This document shows, one piece after another, positions 1 to 12,180 of a stretch of DNA of 64,000 nt. Every line of letters begins with the position of its first letter. The stretch's first letter is position 1. This stretch comes from Hoplostethus atlanticus (taxonomy: Eukaryota; Chordata; Actinopteri; Trachichthyiformes; Trachichthyidae), in assembly GCA_034670405.1 (NCBI GenBank), contig JAXDDX010000015.1:4804001-4868000 (forward strand), given 5' to 3'. Both the position numbers and the translations under genes were made by a program. The notes under the pieces were generated by a model. That model saw only the letters and a program-made list of their open reading frames with translations, did no database searches and was not told where the DNA came from.

Positions 1-100
1 ACTACTACTGCTGTTCCTGCTACTACTACGACTATGACTACTACTACTACTACACTACTACTCCTGCTACTATTACTACTACTACTATTAATACCATTAA

Positions 101-138
<38 letters not shown>

Positions 139-146
139 TTACTAGT
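1..146. repeat. (CTA/ACT)n trinucleotide repeat
   Basis: An imperfect trinucleotide run of ACT/CTA units fills the window start and probably continues upstream. Interruptions such as CTGCT and ATTAATACC mark it as an older, partly decayed microsatellite. Confidence 0.9.
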
Positions 147-809
147 ATTAGTGTAACTGTTATTCACAAAGATCACTTAAAATGGTTCCCTATCTCTAAT
201 GATACTTTAACCACCTTTGAATCACTTAGTTTCCTGGTTAAGGGTAAGCTGAACTATGACTCATCCAGGAATTCTCTGACATGGCAACATACTAATATCT
301 CAGTTTGTCTCATGTCATGCCTAACTATGATCACATTTTAACACTTGGTTTAAATACCTTTTTTTAAGCATCTTACTGACAAAGCAACTTACTTATTTTT
401 AACTTGCTCAATCTTTGACCAAGTCTTCTCATCTAGAGGGCCATACTAGTATTCTAGTACTCCCTCCTCACTCTTTTTCAAAGTCTTGTTCACCTCTTCA
501 CTTTTAACTCAACCTCTGCAACCAAATTGTCTGAGGCCTTCATGGCAACTCCCAGTGATATTACTTTAATGGCATTCCAGAATCCCTGAACATTTTTGAT
601 AAAACTGTTTGACACTGCAGGTCCTAGTATTTTATCTATTACTAAAAGTTCTATAGCCACTGGTACATTTCCATCTAGTTTGCAGTAGTTCAGCCTCTCC
701 TTAAATAAATCCATTTTGATCCATCTGATCTCAGTAACTTTCTCTAAAGTGTCATTTATCAAAAGTTTTAGAAAAAAAACATGTCTTACTTCAACAATAA
801 TAAGATATT
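147..809. other. AT-rich stretch, possible degraded 5' part of the LINE
   Basis: No exon or repeat could be named with confidence. The reverse transcriptase homology of the next feature becomes readable only near 810, so part of this stretch may be more decayed LINE sequence. The long minus-strand frame at 490-906 overlaps plus-strand LINE coding sequence and is treated as a shadow. Confidence 0.3.
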
Positions 810-2015
810 TCCAAGTCCAATCATGTTGTAGAGCATTACGCAGCCCAGAAAAAGCCCTTCTTAAAGTAACTAATGACCTCCTCTTCACAGTGGACACGTG
901 CTGCAATGATTGATTTTAACCCTTTCACCTCAGTGCAGCTTTTGACACTGGAGGTCATACAACTTTAATTGATCGCCTTGAATAGTGAATAGGTATGAAT
1001 AGGTCAACCTATCATCAACCATAGCAGACATCACCTGTGGGGTCCCACAGGGCTCAATTCTTGGCCCCCTCCGCTCTCCCTCTACACGCTCACACTTGGT
1101 AATATCATTCATAAGCATGATGTCTCCTTCCACTGCTATGACGATGACACAGTTATATCTACCCTTAAGACATAATGACCCTAATTGCATTGATAATCTC
1201 AGAAACCGCCTCAGGTCCAGCTAAATGAAGGCAAATCTGAAATAGTTTTACTTGGCCCACCCAACTCTTAATAACCTAGGTAGCCTGTCATCTAATAAAA
1301 AGCCAGCGGCCAGTAACTTAAAAGTGATTTTTGAGAGTGCCCTGACTTTTGACGAGCAGGGAAAGAGAGTAGTGCAGTCCTGCTTCCTTCAACTGAAGAA
1401 TGTATCTATTTTTCTATCTATTCTTTATCTCTTGCCAATCTAGAGAAGGTAATTCACGTTTTTATTCCATATCATTTAGATGACTGTAACGCTCTCTAAC
1501 TCTCACCCTCACGTCTACAGTCTGTGCAAAATGCTGCAGCTAGAATCTTAACTGGTGCCAAATGAAGAGACCATATTACCCCAATCTTGGCATGTCCGCT
1601 GGTTAGCAGTCAGATTTAGAACTGATTTCAAGGTTTTACCGATTAGTTTCAAAGCATGGCAAGGTCTAGCCCCTAGCTATATTACTGACCCTTTAACGCT
1701 TTAATAAATTCAACCTTAGATCCTAAGGCAAGGCCCTTCGGTCTGTTCCTCAGTCTAGCCTCCAGACTAAGTGTGACTGTGTTTTTCCTGTCAGAGCCTT
1801 CAGAGTCTTCGATACGACCCGCCTGAGGCGGTTAGGCTAGTAAAATCAATTTAATCTTTTACATCACTTCTGAAAACATACTTTTACAGACGGGCTTTTA
1901 TGCAAGTTGCTGTTTTTGTATTTGTGTCTACATTGTTCGATTTTATATTTAGAATTGTTTCTGCTATTCTTTGTAGTTTTTATTTATTTATTTTATTTAT
2001 TGTTACTGTGTTTTT
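810..2015 (+). mobile_element. Broken non-LTR retrotransposon (LINE, L2-clade-like), reverse transcriptase and 3' end
   Basis: Plus-strand frames give successive pieces of a LINE reverse transcriptase. ALLKVTNDLL lies near 860, LSAAFDT near 933 and CGVPQGSILGP at about 1,030-1,062. Degenerate sequence matching the YADDTQLY catalytic box lies near 1,135-1,160. Farther on are NNLGSLSS near 1,270, SVQNAAARILTGA near 1,520 and ITPIL near 1,575, then a 3' tail. The order and wording fit the CR1/L2 group, where GVPQGSVLGP and YADDTQLY are standard; the L2 clade is my best assignment. Reading requires changes of frame and passes stops, and the endonuclease part is absent, so it is a 5'-truncated inactive copy. 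No clear target duplication was seen. Confidence 0.75.
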
Positions 2016-2427
2016 AGGGGACAACTTATATTGGCCGGACGTTCACATGTTCAGGCACACGCAATAAATTGCGCTGGGCATGGGCTACACTGGCCATAAC
2101 TCTATGACAGTGAGTCCAGTCAATATGAAACTGGATGCACATGTTATGTTGAGTATCAGAACTAGGACTGGGGAAAGCATTAGCTAAAATATTGGTTTGG
2201 ATTGGTTAATGTGGGCATGGCTTACACGGTGTTAACATGTTGTTACACACTTAGGCTGCAACCTGAAGCTGCAAAAGCTACTCCTCCTTTCATCCACTCC
2301 TCCCTTATTTTCTCTGAAGCCCAGACAGTAATCTCCATGTCGCCATGTTGCATGCTATCCCCTGCTTAAAACATTGCCTAAAGTCTCCCTCGGTGGAAGA
2401 TACACAGGTTTATCCTCTTTACACAAA

Positions 2428-2665
2428 ATAAGTTAACATGAGCCGCGATAGCCACCGTGGCTGAACAGACAAAGAAAAGAGCGCCACCTACAGAAACTCA
2501 AACTTCATCAACAGAAAATCCAAGGAAAAAGACGTCACAGTACTGGACACACTGTTTGATTGACAGGTGATCTCTGGGAAGTGCAGTGCCAAAAGGCCAT
2601 AGCTTAGTACCAAAGATGGAAACAAAATCAACAAAACAAGGGTTTCCAAGATAACATATGTTTGG
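2428..2665 (-). repeat. Unnamed dispersed repeat family, copy A
   Basis: On the minus strand this matches copies at 11,775, 28,858 and 58,604. Shared blocks include CCATCTTTGG, CCCAGAGATCACCTGTCAAT, GACGTCTTTTTCCTTGG, GTTGATGAAGTTTGAGTTTC, GTAGGTGGCGCTCTTTTC and GGCTATCGC. No coding capacity is seen. The ends are estimated from where similarity to the other copies stops. Confidence 0.75.
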
Positions 2666-2786
2666 AATAATATCGACACAATATTTTATTAGTAACACAA
2701 AGAACTGTTGTCTCAAATTAACACATCCAGAAGTTATATGATTATTTGACACGTGCCTAGCATAGCCCTCAATCAAAAAGATAAAT

Positions 2787-2996
2787 GGCTGCATTTATAT
2801 AGCGCTTCACAATATATGCCTCTCATTCACACACCGATGGCAGTGGGCTACCATGCAAGGTGGTGGCCTGACCATCGGGAGCAACTTGGGGTTCAGTGTC
2901 TTGCCCAAGGACACTTCGTCATGTGGACAGGAGGAGCTGGGGATTGAACCGCCAACCTTGTGATCAGTGCACAACCTGCTCTACCACTGAGCCAGA
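2787..2996 (-). mobile_element. tRNA-derived SINE
   Basis: Read on the minus strand, the element begins with a tRNA-like head. An A box, TGGCTCAGTGG, lies at about 2,984-2,994 and a B box, GGTTCAATCCC, at about 2,940-2,950. The body contains GTCCTTGGGCAAGACACTGA, a block common in teleost SINEs, and the tail ends near 2,790 with GCGCTATATAAATGCAGCC. The tRNA promoter boxes are therefore visible, but the element is a retroposon and not a tRNA gene. I cannot name the family securely. Confidence 0.75.
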
Positions 2997-3262
2997 CAAT
3001 ACTTTTTGATTCATCGCTAGGCATAAAAAATAAAACCTTCCAGATTCAATTACTTGCAATTTGTCCTTTCAGTCATAAGATTACTCCATTTAAGGAATGT
3101 CTGTTAACAAACAAATGAGATTGCCTAGAATTAAATGGAACCTGACTTAAAGCTAATGCATGCCTTTAAATGAGGCAACGCCTGCTGGGTTTTCATACCG
3201 CCATGTCGCATGAGAATCAAAGGAAGCTGGATGCATAGCATTGATATATAATTGATATAAAC

Positions 3263-3895
3263 TTAAAGGAGAACACCAGTGTCATTTAGAGTTATAGTCC
3301 ATCTACTGCTGTCTACGTCTACTTTACATTCCCCCAATCATTTTGCAATACATGCATGATTTTTTAACATTTACTCATTTTTCATCCTTTTTAAAAGACA
3401 AACTTTATGGTGTCAAACCTAGCTTGAAATTAACTGCTGTGCTTAACAAAGGCGCCCCCGCATAAGAAGACAATGGATGTGACAATAAAGTTTGTAAGGC
3501 AACGTGTTTTTGAGGGATTGTTTCCTGGCGAGAGACTTCCATTTCTTCCTGTGTGTGTGTCAGATGATTGACAGTAAGCAGAGCGTAACGGGATGCACGC
3601 ACTGATATGAAAACACTCAACTCAGGCACAATGAAATAACGATAAAACAGAAACTTTGACAAAGCTAAATTAAGGCTTCATGTTTACTGTGATGGATTAT
3701 TTTGCTTGGACAATTTTCAAGTCTGTGGAAGCTGTTTTTAATACTGTACAAAAATGAACAGCAGCGAATGGCTTCCTCTCCAACCAGCAGGAATAGTGTG
3801 ATGGAGAGGGGCAACCTGGACAATTGCCACAAACAAATATATAAAATATATTGCCACAAATAAATATACAAATAAATACTGGTATTATCGTTTAA
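3263..3895. mobile_element. TTAA-flanked MITE-like element, about 633 bp
   Basis: The element is bounded by TTAA at 3,263-3,266 and 3,892-3,895. The inner ends are inverted: AGGAGAACACCAGT at the left and, reverse-complemented, ACGATAATACCAGT at the right, 11 of 14 matching. TTAA target duplication is the hallmark of piggyBac-type insertion. No transposase frame is visible, so this would be a non-autonomous, fairly old copy. Confidence 0.55.
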
Positions 3896-5371
3896 GCTTT
3901 ATTCCTAAACTTACGGCATCTCCTGATTTGAGGTACCTCCAACATCCCAGATTACTATGCCTTATTACTTTGCCATATTTATTTTTGTTAAACCTCCTCG
4001 TCCATACATCCATACTATACTAAATATCACCAAGTGCTGATTTTAATATCATCAGACTTTCACCACAGGGTACACTGGACAATGCTAACAAAGGTCCCAA
4101 GATAACAAACTGCAGAAATGTCTCTTTTTTTTTTGCAATGTTGCAATAAAGAAAAATAACATGCTCAAATTCAAAATGATTATTAATACTGTACATATAA
4201 CAGCATAATCCTAAATCTATATCTTTCATATGAGATTGCTAGGTCTCAAAAACTGATTTAGTCTGAATGACAGTTTGAATGACAATGATTTCTGCTTTAT
4301 CTTAGCACAAACATTCATTCATTGAAATGCTACACAAGTACCTCAGTACACAACTTGCTTCATCACTTGGGTCGTCCACGTCTTCACAACAGCACAGACA
4401 ATGCTTTGTAATAAGACGAGGCCTCTTATGTTTATATCTGGAGTCATCAGCTCCCGGCCTCATCCCATTTCACAAATGAAAAGAGTATTAGCCACTTAAA
4501 ACGAAATCAAAAATGCATATGTATCTGGCTGAAAATAGGGCGAATTAACAGATATCTATTCACTTAGAGCCACAACTTGTGTAGTGATCTAATGTCATTA
4601 TTTCACGATCATCACAATAATTTCTTTCCTAAAATAATTCCCTTTGCAAGTGTGGTTTTGATCAGTTTAAATAAAAGGGAGGGAGATTGAATGGAAAAAA
4701 AGTGCAAATAGTGCAAAGAATAAACTTTTGCAAAGAGCGGGTGAGCCAGAAAAAAACATTTTTTTCGCCCGATGAAGTCACACTGTGAGGAAAAATAGTC
4801 TGCAGAATTGTGTCCTTCCTCAGCCGAGGAAAAATTGCCAACACAATGAGAGGGATGATTCAACGGCGGTATAAAACTAACGCAAGGCTCAACCTTGAAC
4901 TAAAAGTGAATGAAAAATGTTTCTATTACAGATGAAATACACAAAGTAATTCATTAAAAAATGCTGAACGTTTCTTAACACAGGGATGCATTATGATAGT
5001 TAGCTGTTTATCAAGGTTCTCACATCTAGCGGTGTGTTTGAAAGAGCTTGTGTGTGGTGCGTATCAACCTTGCATCCTTGGAAACTTTCTCGCTTGCTTG
5101 TTGTGTCAGTACTTAGTAACATTCATTTAATTTTGAGCAACCAGAAATAATGGAAAGACGGCCTCTATATGCACGCCACCACCCCGCTGCCCTAAGGTGT
5201 GATATCAAAATCACCCTTGAACCTCGAACAGACCTTATTTGTGATGCATGCATACAAAAAGTTAATGAAATTATGAAGAGTCGTACTATGGGCAAGGTTT
5301 CTGCTATTGGAATCACCTTTTTTTGGGGGGGTGGAAAGTAATCACAATATAAGGTGTATAAACGTGATGTG
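3896..5371. other. Unassigned non-coding DNA
   Basis: About 1.5 kb of AT-rich DNA with a T run near 4,128-4,135. Short frames on both strands lack recognisable motifs, codon bias or splice signals. I see no repeat family I can name. Confidence 0.4.
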
Positions 5372-5440
5372 CAGGGTTCGAATTACGGGGGGGATTGGGG
5401 GGGTCTGACCCCCCTAATTAAGACTTGGACCCCCCCAAAA
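5372..5440 (+). repeat. Lone terminus resembling a fish hAT-type repeat end
   Basis: The block starts CAGGGTTCGAATTACG, followed by G-rich and C-rich tracts that can pair with each other. Such CAG starts are seen at hAT-family ends. No matching CTG end with an 8-bp duplication was found, so only one end may survive. Confidence 0.3.
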
Positions 5441-5677
5441 CAACTGTACCTGTACCTTCTGTACCTGTAATCGTAAATATTACAATATATTTCCCATATT
5501 CATGCTTGGAAGAATCCCTAAACACCCCTAAAGTGGACCATACCATTTCTTTCCAACCTGGACGTTAGTGGAACGTCTCGCAAGCCAATGGAGACGCTGT
5601 AGGTTCATGTAAGTAGCTAGCTATCTAGCTAGTTTAATACACTTTCATTCACAGAGAAACATTACCCTAGCTACTAC

Positions 5678-5990
5678 TTAAAGGTATAGACTACCCAAAA
5701 ATCAAACATTGTCAGCTGTTTTCTTACCTTGAAAATAGTCTAATAGAAAAAATAAATCCATATTCTACAGGATCTTTTCCATAGGAGCCATATGTTTCTC
5801 ACTTCTGGATTAATAGAAAAGATAGGAGTCACTCTGGCTTTGGCTTTTGAGTCCTATCTTATCCATTCATTTTGGTATTGGGACCAGTACAGGATCTACA
5901 ATGTGGAATGTGTTATTTTTTCTATTAGACTATTTTCAAAGCAAGAAAACAGCTGACAAATTTAGATTATTGGGTGGTCTGTGCCTTTAA
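5678..5990. mobile_element. TTAA-flanked foldback MITE, 313 bp, with ~75-bp inverted repeats
   Basis: TTAA at 5,678-5,681 and 5,987-5,990 bound two long inverted arms of about 75 bp. The left arm begins AGGTATAGACTACCCAA and the right arm, reverse-complemented, begins AGGCACAGACCACCCAA. Both then share GTCAGCTGTTTTCTT and GAAAATAGTCTAATAGAAAA. A second, inner inverted pair (GATAGGAGTC and GAGTCCTATC) lies in the middle. The transcript would form a near-complete hairpin. No coding frame is present. Confidence 0.85.
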
Positions 5991-8900
5991 TGTCAGTCAG
6001 GCACAGGCCCAGATGCTGTACGGTAGTAACACATCTGCTTAGCTCTTTGGCATGTTGACAGTGTCTTTGGTTCTGGTACAGCATTGTGTGGGTTTGTGTT
6101 TGAGCAGGAAATGATGGTCTGCTGTTGTTTGCTGTTGTGTGTGTGTGGGTCTGACTTGCTGGCAGTTTTGCTGTTGAATACTTTGTTGGTGATCCCTGAG
6201 GGTTGTGTGGTACGTGCCCCATGAGCTGGTGTAATGGATTTGATTCATTATCATTTACAGACTGCAAGACATTACGTTAAACAAGCAAGATACTGTAAGG
6301 ATTGTAAGACTTCAGTTCACTGAAGCACGCGCCTGCGCTGTACTGGGTTCCCTTTACGCCCTGGAGAAAAAGTTTCCCCCCCCCCCGCCGCCCGATTGTC
6401 ATTATGGCGATGTGTGTATTTTTTCGTGGCATTAACCTTGGTTCCCGGTGTATTATCCCTGTTTTGTGTTTGGGGCTGGTTTCGCCGTGGTGAATCAGCA
6501 GCGAGCGTTTTGCCTTTCGTGACATCAGCGTGTGCCACCCCTTTCTTGCAGGATAAATCCTTGGCTTTTAGCTCTACTCTTTAAAAAAAAAAAAAAAAAA
6601 GAGCCCTGATCCAGGATTCTTTCAATCTGTAAATTGCATGAAAACACATGCGTGCTTTTGAAACGGAGGAGCACACGAGCGGGGAAAAAGCTTTGTATAC
6701 ATGTTCTCGCCCCGTTGTAAATAAAAGCAAAGGTCACTTTCACCCTAATGTGTGCAAACATAACGCATTTGCACCTTCGGTATGCATTGAAACATGTAAT
6801 TCGATGCGGTCAGGCAGTAGTACGCCGACAGCCCGTGGGCTTATTCAATAACTTTTAGAAAATGCTCAGATGTAAACATTTTTGCTAATTTGTTTGCATC
6901 TGGCTTATGGATTGGGCTTTTATGAGGAGGGTAGGGGGTAGAGAAAAGCAAATCTCAGCCTGGTGAAATCACACATCCAGCAGCTCAGTACTGCCTGTAA
7001 GCCTCTTTCAGGTTTGCTGGCATATCCTTACACTTGCCTGATTGGGGTGGGGGGGAAACCGAACGTTTGTGCGAGATAAGTCACGGCCTTCAAGTGATTA
7101 TGTTACAAACATCGCCTTCATCTCCCCGTTGCCTTTGACGGCCTCGCGTGCTCTCTATTGCCGATGGACAGCATCCTCTCATCCCGCTTTTCATGGGAGT
7201 TAATTGCTCGTCAATAATAAACATGACGGAGAGAGTCGAGACGCAGTCGGTCAACATATCTCGATCACTCAAAATGAAACGGAGGCGAGGGCCTTGAGCT
7301 CGGAATACTTCCCAACCTGCCCCCCCGTGTTTACCAAACCCATCATTTAGGGGACGGCTAATTCACGATCCACTCTGGGTCATTCGTTATTTAAGTACAG
7401 CTACCCACGCTGCACTTCTCCACCAGGCATTTTTTTTCTCTTCGGCGAGTCGATTAACCTCTCTCGCTCGCAAGTGGAAGTGGATGGGACTCTGCCCGGG
7501 TTACGGGGGGGCTAACTCAAAGTGGCTCTTCCTCTCCTCCTCTGCAGTGACTGGAAGGCACAGAGGTCAGAACTGCCCCCCTCGGTGCCCAAGCCAGCCC
7601 GCTGATCTTTATTCAAAGCTACAGCGAGCACATAACTCACCAAGATAACGCCCTCCTCCCCCTCTCTCGCTCTGATCGGCGCCGGGTACCAGGGCACAGT
7701 TAATTTTAAATATTCACCGCGGCTTCGTTGCAGAGCATACTGAGCTCAGCGCAACCCCCCCAAAAAAAATTTGAGGCATATTTTTGCAGGGAAGAACAAT
7801 ATAATAGTTGGGAAATAAGTTTTGTTGCACAAGCTGAGGCAAATTTAGGGCCTATTCATGAAAAAAAAGAATGAGTTAGCAAATCAGGAAGAGCGTTTAA
7901 CTGGGCATCTTAAAATAGATTAATGGCGCATTTAAGTTGCCTAATTGCATCTGTTGCGATAATGAAGGTCATTGCTTGTTGTGTGTGGGGAAACAGAGCA
8001 TGACATCTGAGTGGAGAGGTGTTCATTTAACTTAAGAAATGAACGTCTGCCGCTCTAGCCCGGCCCCACATCACTGCACCTCCCAGAAAGAGAACAAGTG
8101 GAAGTGGGTCGAAATAAGCCTTGTGCAGCCCCCCCCTACTGTCCCTATACTTTCCATTATCCCACACTTAACCATGGCCTCAAGTCCAAATGACAAATGC
8201 CAAGAATGGATTTTCATTTTGTGAAAGGTGCAGCCAGGAGTCACGGACTAAAAATAGAAAACGATGATCACCACGATGGAGCCGGGCCCGGAATCAAATG
8301 GTCATTTCTACGAATGTTTACCTACCTCGGCGCCAGATGGGTACTACGAACTGCAACGAACGCCAGAATTAAAGGAAAAATTGCAGGACAGTTTTGAGCG
8401 ATGATTCTACCTCTTCTGTCATCGACGACTTGAAAGTGTCGCGTGTGAATTGCTCTGATGCAGTAAAACCCATCTGGTACTCCTGGCAGATTAATGCTAA
8501 GAGTTATTTTTTTTAACTACTTTCTGACACCCGGGGCCCAGGGAGGGAGAGAGGGAGCTTCTATGTGGCAAAAGACATATTACCTGAAAGCGTGATAATG
8601 CGCTTTGTAAACATTAGACGGGATTAAGTTAGCTAGATAATTTGATTAAAGTTCCTGGTCAGCACTTTCAGCTTCCACTTCCTACTTGGTCTGAGGAAAA
8701 CCACAATTAGAATTATTTCCACTGAAGCGGGTTTTGGCTCCCGGCCAAGGTGGTGTTCGTTGCAATATGGCTCCGGGGCCTGTAATAACTGTTCTTTTAG
8801 CTTTGAACACAGTCTCTTTATGTCGGCCCAGAGATTTAAATTTCATTTTTTTTAAAAATAATTTTCCATCTGTGATTTAATTGCCCTGTTGCTCATAAAT

Positions 8901-9582
8901 AATTATTATTGGTTAAAAAAAAAAAACCCAACATAGCTTCATTTACTGTTGCAGTTATTCTCTTTTTTTTTTTTTTACTGGCAGTGCTGAATCACATAAA
9001 AGGGCTTGGACTTTGAAACAGGCCTCTATTTATTTTACAATTTAAGCACAGTTTTATCTTATTTGCACGTAATCCTCTGCATGTTTACCGCGCCTCAAAT
9101 TTTTTAAAATTGCTTATTACAGGAAGGTCACTGAAAAAAACCCCATCATTCTCACCTTTACGCCAATCAAAAGAAAAGAAGCCAATCTGAAGTTAGAATT
9201 AGACAGAATTAGTCGCTGTCAGAAGAAGTATAGCTGTTCCCTTTTCTAAGGCCTTTCTGTTTTCATTAGATAGCAATTAGCAGAGAGTGAGAAGAAAGCA
9301 AGGCCGGCGAGCGAGTGAGGAAAAGGCATACCGCGGGATTATGTTCACAGCGAGAGCAAACATAGCATCGGCGTGCACACACGGAGCACATCCACAGCCC
9401 CGAAACCCCTCGGTCTAATCGGCTGAATACGACAATACTTGTGAGCTCCATTGTTATGGAGAGCTTCCATTAGCGAGCTCTTTAAACAGTGCATCCTGCC
9501 CGAGGCCAGATGAAGAGCCCGCATTGTCTCGGCTCAACCATACATCTACAGCCGTCTCTGACAGTTTTCCTCTGTCGCTCTA

Positions 9583-9624
<42 letters not shown>

Positions 9625-10256
9625 CCTGCCCATTGTATCTCCTACCTACGTCTTCCCCTCCATCTCCACCCCCTCCCTGCTCCTCTCATTCCCTCCTCCT
9701 TTCCCCCCTCCATCCATCTCTATCTACCAGCTACTCTCCTCTTTCTTCCCCCCACCCACCCCCATCAGATTAGCTGCATAGCTGGGTCGTTCTACCTTCT
9801 GTCTAATTGCCCAGCGGTAGGTGATTGCCACATGGAATCGGCGGTGTTGTCAGAGCTGTCGGAGTATTAATCGCGTGTAGGTGTGTGACGCGTAGGTGCC
9901 TCCGCGTCACCTGCTCACTTTCATTAGGCGGAATCAGTCAGGGACTGTTTGATTTGTTTGATCCCTCGTGAGGATTAAAAAGCAGCCTGTCGTGTCCCAT
10001 GATATCCAAAGCAACAATATACATTCATTTGAAGGAGGGGGGCTGAGAATCAAAGGAGCAATTTTGGGCGCGCAAACTGTCACTCGCATTTTCCCTCCCA
10101 CCGTAAATGTCAGTTCCGGCGGGGGATGAGTAGAGCCCCCGTAAAATGTACACATATATTGTTCAAAGGAGGGGGTAACATTTCATTCCCACATAATCTG
10201 TCAGCGGTAGTTACCTCGGTTGAATTCATGCAGATAAATGATCTTCCTCCTCCTCA
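5991..10256. other. Non-coding DNA, partly resembling conserved non-coding sequence
   Basis: No supported exon. The region holds homopolymer runs (C at 6,376-6,386, A at 6,584-6,600) and few recognisable repeats. From about 8,440 to 9,140 the sequence is AT-rich but complex, with several TAAT/ATTA cores such as CATAAATAATTATT. That look is common in developmental enhancers, but conservation cannot be judged from one sequence. Confidence 0.3.
9588..9617. repeat. (TC)n microsatellite
   Basis: An almost pure TC run sits inside a longer pyrimidine-rich tract reaching about 9,770. This explains the serine- and proline-rich frames seen there on the plus strand. Confidence 0.9.
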
Positions 10257-10274
10257 GATGTAGACATCTAACGG

Positions 10275-10310
10275 CGAGTCTATACGGCGAGCTGGAGCCG
10301 TATAGACTCG
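10275..10310. other. Perfect 14-bp inverted repeat (hairpin)
   Basis: CGAGTCTATACGGC at 10,275-10,288 is followed by an 8-base spacer and its exact reverse complement at 10,297-10,310. Each arm contains two CpGs. No T run directly follows, and no family is recognised. Confidence 0.8.
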
Positions 10311-11774
10311 GTTGGTGGATTTTTTTTTTGTCGGCGCACTGAGGTGACGTGGGTAGCGATGTATTTTAAACAAAGACGGATACAGACTCTTATGAAGTCT
10401 TATCCGAGCCTCATAGAGATCCGGAGAATGCTTGAGAGAGGGTTGAAGGTTCCTGCGAACACAAGACGACACCGTAGCTATTGGTGCCACTATTGAGAAA
10501 GCGAGGAAGGAGCTGTTACTGTCTGTGTTATTGTGTGTGTGAGAGCTACTTTCTCCCGGGCTACAAGACGTAAAAACTCGCTTGCCTTGTTTACCGCTCC
10601 ATTCTGTCTCGGCAGTTCCAATAATAACAGGGATTTTAATTGTACTTACTGTACAAATGCAATAAAACCCCATTCCGCTAGCAAACGGCGTCTGCATACT
10701 TCTTTTTTTTTTTTGCAAGGCGCTCTAGGTTTGGGAGTGGTTTCTAACTCTTTCAAAGTCAGAGGTTTGCTGTTTGTCCGTGGAGTCAGCAGGCTGCTGA
10801 ATGCCAGGCTGAGCAAGGCAAAGATGACAGTCGGGGAGGCTAATCCTCTGAAATAATTTGGTCGGGAGCCTCTGAACTTCTTGCATTATCTTCCCCTGCA
10901 TACCGCCGAATGATTTAAATGCCTAAGCCCACTTTTGACAGGTGAATACAAGCCCCGAACCAGCCTTTTATAATAGGCAAACATTATGGGATAGCGCCGT
11001 GTTTTCGGCCTCCAGTTTGAATTTCTCCGGATACAGAGGGTGCAAGGGACCTTTATTTTGAGATAAGGAAGCAGACGGACAGAGTGGGGGCCAAAGCCAG
11101 AGTGCTGAAATATGCGTGCACGTTGGTTTCAAGGCAGTGAGTGATGGAGGACGGCATTATTTTTTGCCGGGTTCCCCATCAGCACACATACCACGGCAGA
11201 TATCTTCATTTAATGTGTTCCCTCAAGTATGGTGTGTTGCCACGAAACACCTGCTTGGCACCAGAGAGGAGTTGTTTATCTAGTCAAATGAATAAATAAA
11301 CATGTCACAAAAGGAAACAGGGAAGAATTTATTCCCAATAGTAATAAACGCTGCACTCTACAGAGGAGAATTTCCTCAAGGCTCTGTTAGGGGCTCCTCT
11401 GAATTCCACACTGGGTAGAACCACTTGGATAAAAAAAAAAAAAGGTTCCTGGAAGATATTTTGAACTGTGCTACGCTAACAACAAGTGCTAACAAAAAAT
11501 GTGTTATGGCTTGTTTGAATTGGAGAGGAACAGTTCTCGGGTTTACCCTAAAAAGCTAAGCTAAGAAAATGGGAAAAAAAAGAAAATCATTCTGCAGTTC
11601 TGTTTTGAAATCGCTATCTCTGGATTCAGGTCTCGCTACATCTTTTAATCTTTATTCATACAGGGAAAGGTCAGCTGAGCAAGCTTGCCCTTTTCCAGGG
11701 GCATTCATACAGTGACACGCATTTCCATACTGGGAGCTGCCCAGTACCACCGGGTTTCTACTGTTGAGCATTGG
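10311..11774. other. Unassigned non-coding DNA
   Basis: The 154-codon minus-strand frame at 10,254-10,718 and the overlapping 107-codon plus-strand frame carry no recognisable domain or splice context and look like chance frames. An A run lies near 11,431. No repeat family was recognised. Confidence 0.35.
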
Positions 11775-12180
11775 TTAAAGTTTCTCCATCTTTGGTGCCT
11801 CATTGCTGTGGTGTTTCTGCACTGCATTTCCCAGAGATCACCTGTCAATCAAACTGTGACGTCTTTTTCCTCGGACTTTCTGTTGATGAAGTTTCTGTAG
11901 GTGGCGCTCTTTTCTCAGTCTGTTCAGCCACGCTGGCTATCGCCGCTCACGCTCAACTACCCGGTTCATTTATTCCAAAACAAACCGGAAACGGTAAAAC
12001 TTCCTGTGCGCCAGAGGATTTGTACCCAGGAAAGACCTACCAGACACTGGGTGTTTAGAACAGCAAATGGAAAAGCGTTCATGAACTGGGCTAGAGGTTG
12101 AATCACTATTGTGTGGTATCAATCAACGATAGCAAAATGGGCATTTATTTATATCAAAATGTTGTAGATTATTACTTTAA
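11775..12180 (+). repeat. Unnamed dispersed repeat family, copy B (longest copy)
   Basis: The copy runs from a TTAA at 11,775 to a TTAA at 12,177-12,180. It contains CCATCTTTGGTGCCTC, CCCAGAGATCACCTGTCAAT, TGTAGGTGGCGCTCTTTTC, GGAAAGACCTACCAGACACT and TATTTATATCAAAATGTT. Beyond the shared blocks the terminal match is only TTAAAGT at both ends, so a TTAA-type MITE is possible but not shown. It aligns with the copies at 2.4, 28.9, 42.1 and 58.6 kb. Confidence 0.75.

Noticed and set aside
490-906. 138-codon minus-strand open frame
   Set aside because: The plus strand of its distal part reads as LINE reverse transcriptase (ALLKVTNDLL), so this is an antisense shadow.
2940-2996. Possible tRNA gene on the minus strand
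   Set aside because: A and B boxes are present, but the tRNA fold is degenerate and the sequence continues into a SINE body and tail.
9489-9781. Serine/proline-rich frames of 94 and 85 codons
   Set aside because: Translated TC and CCT low-complexity tracts.
10254-10718. 154-codon minus-strand frame
   Set aside because: No domain, no splice context, overlaps an equally open opposite frame and a hairpin.
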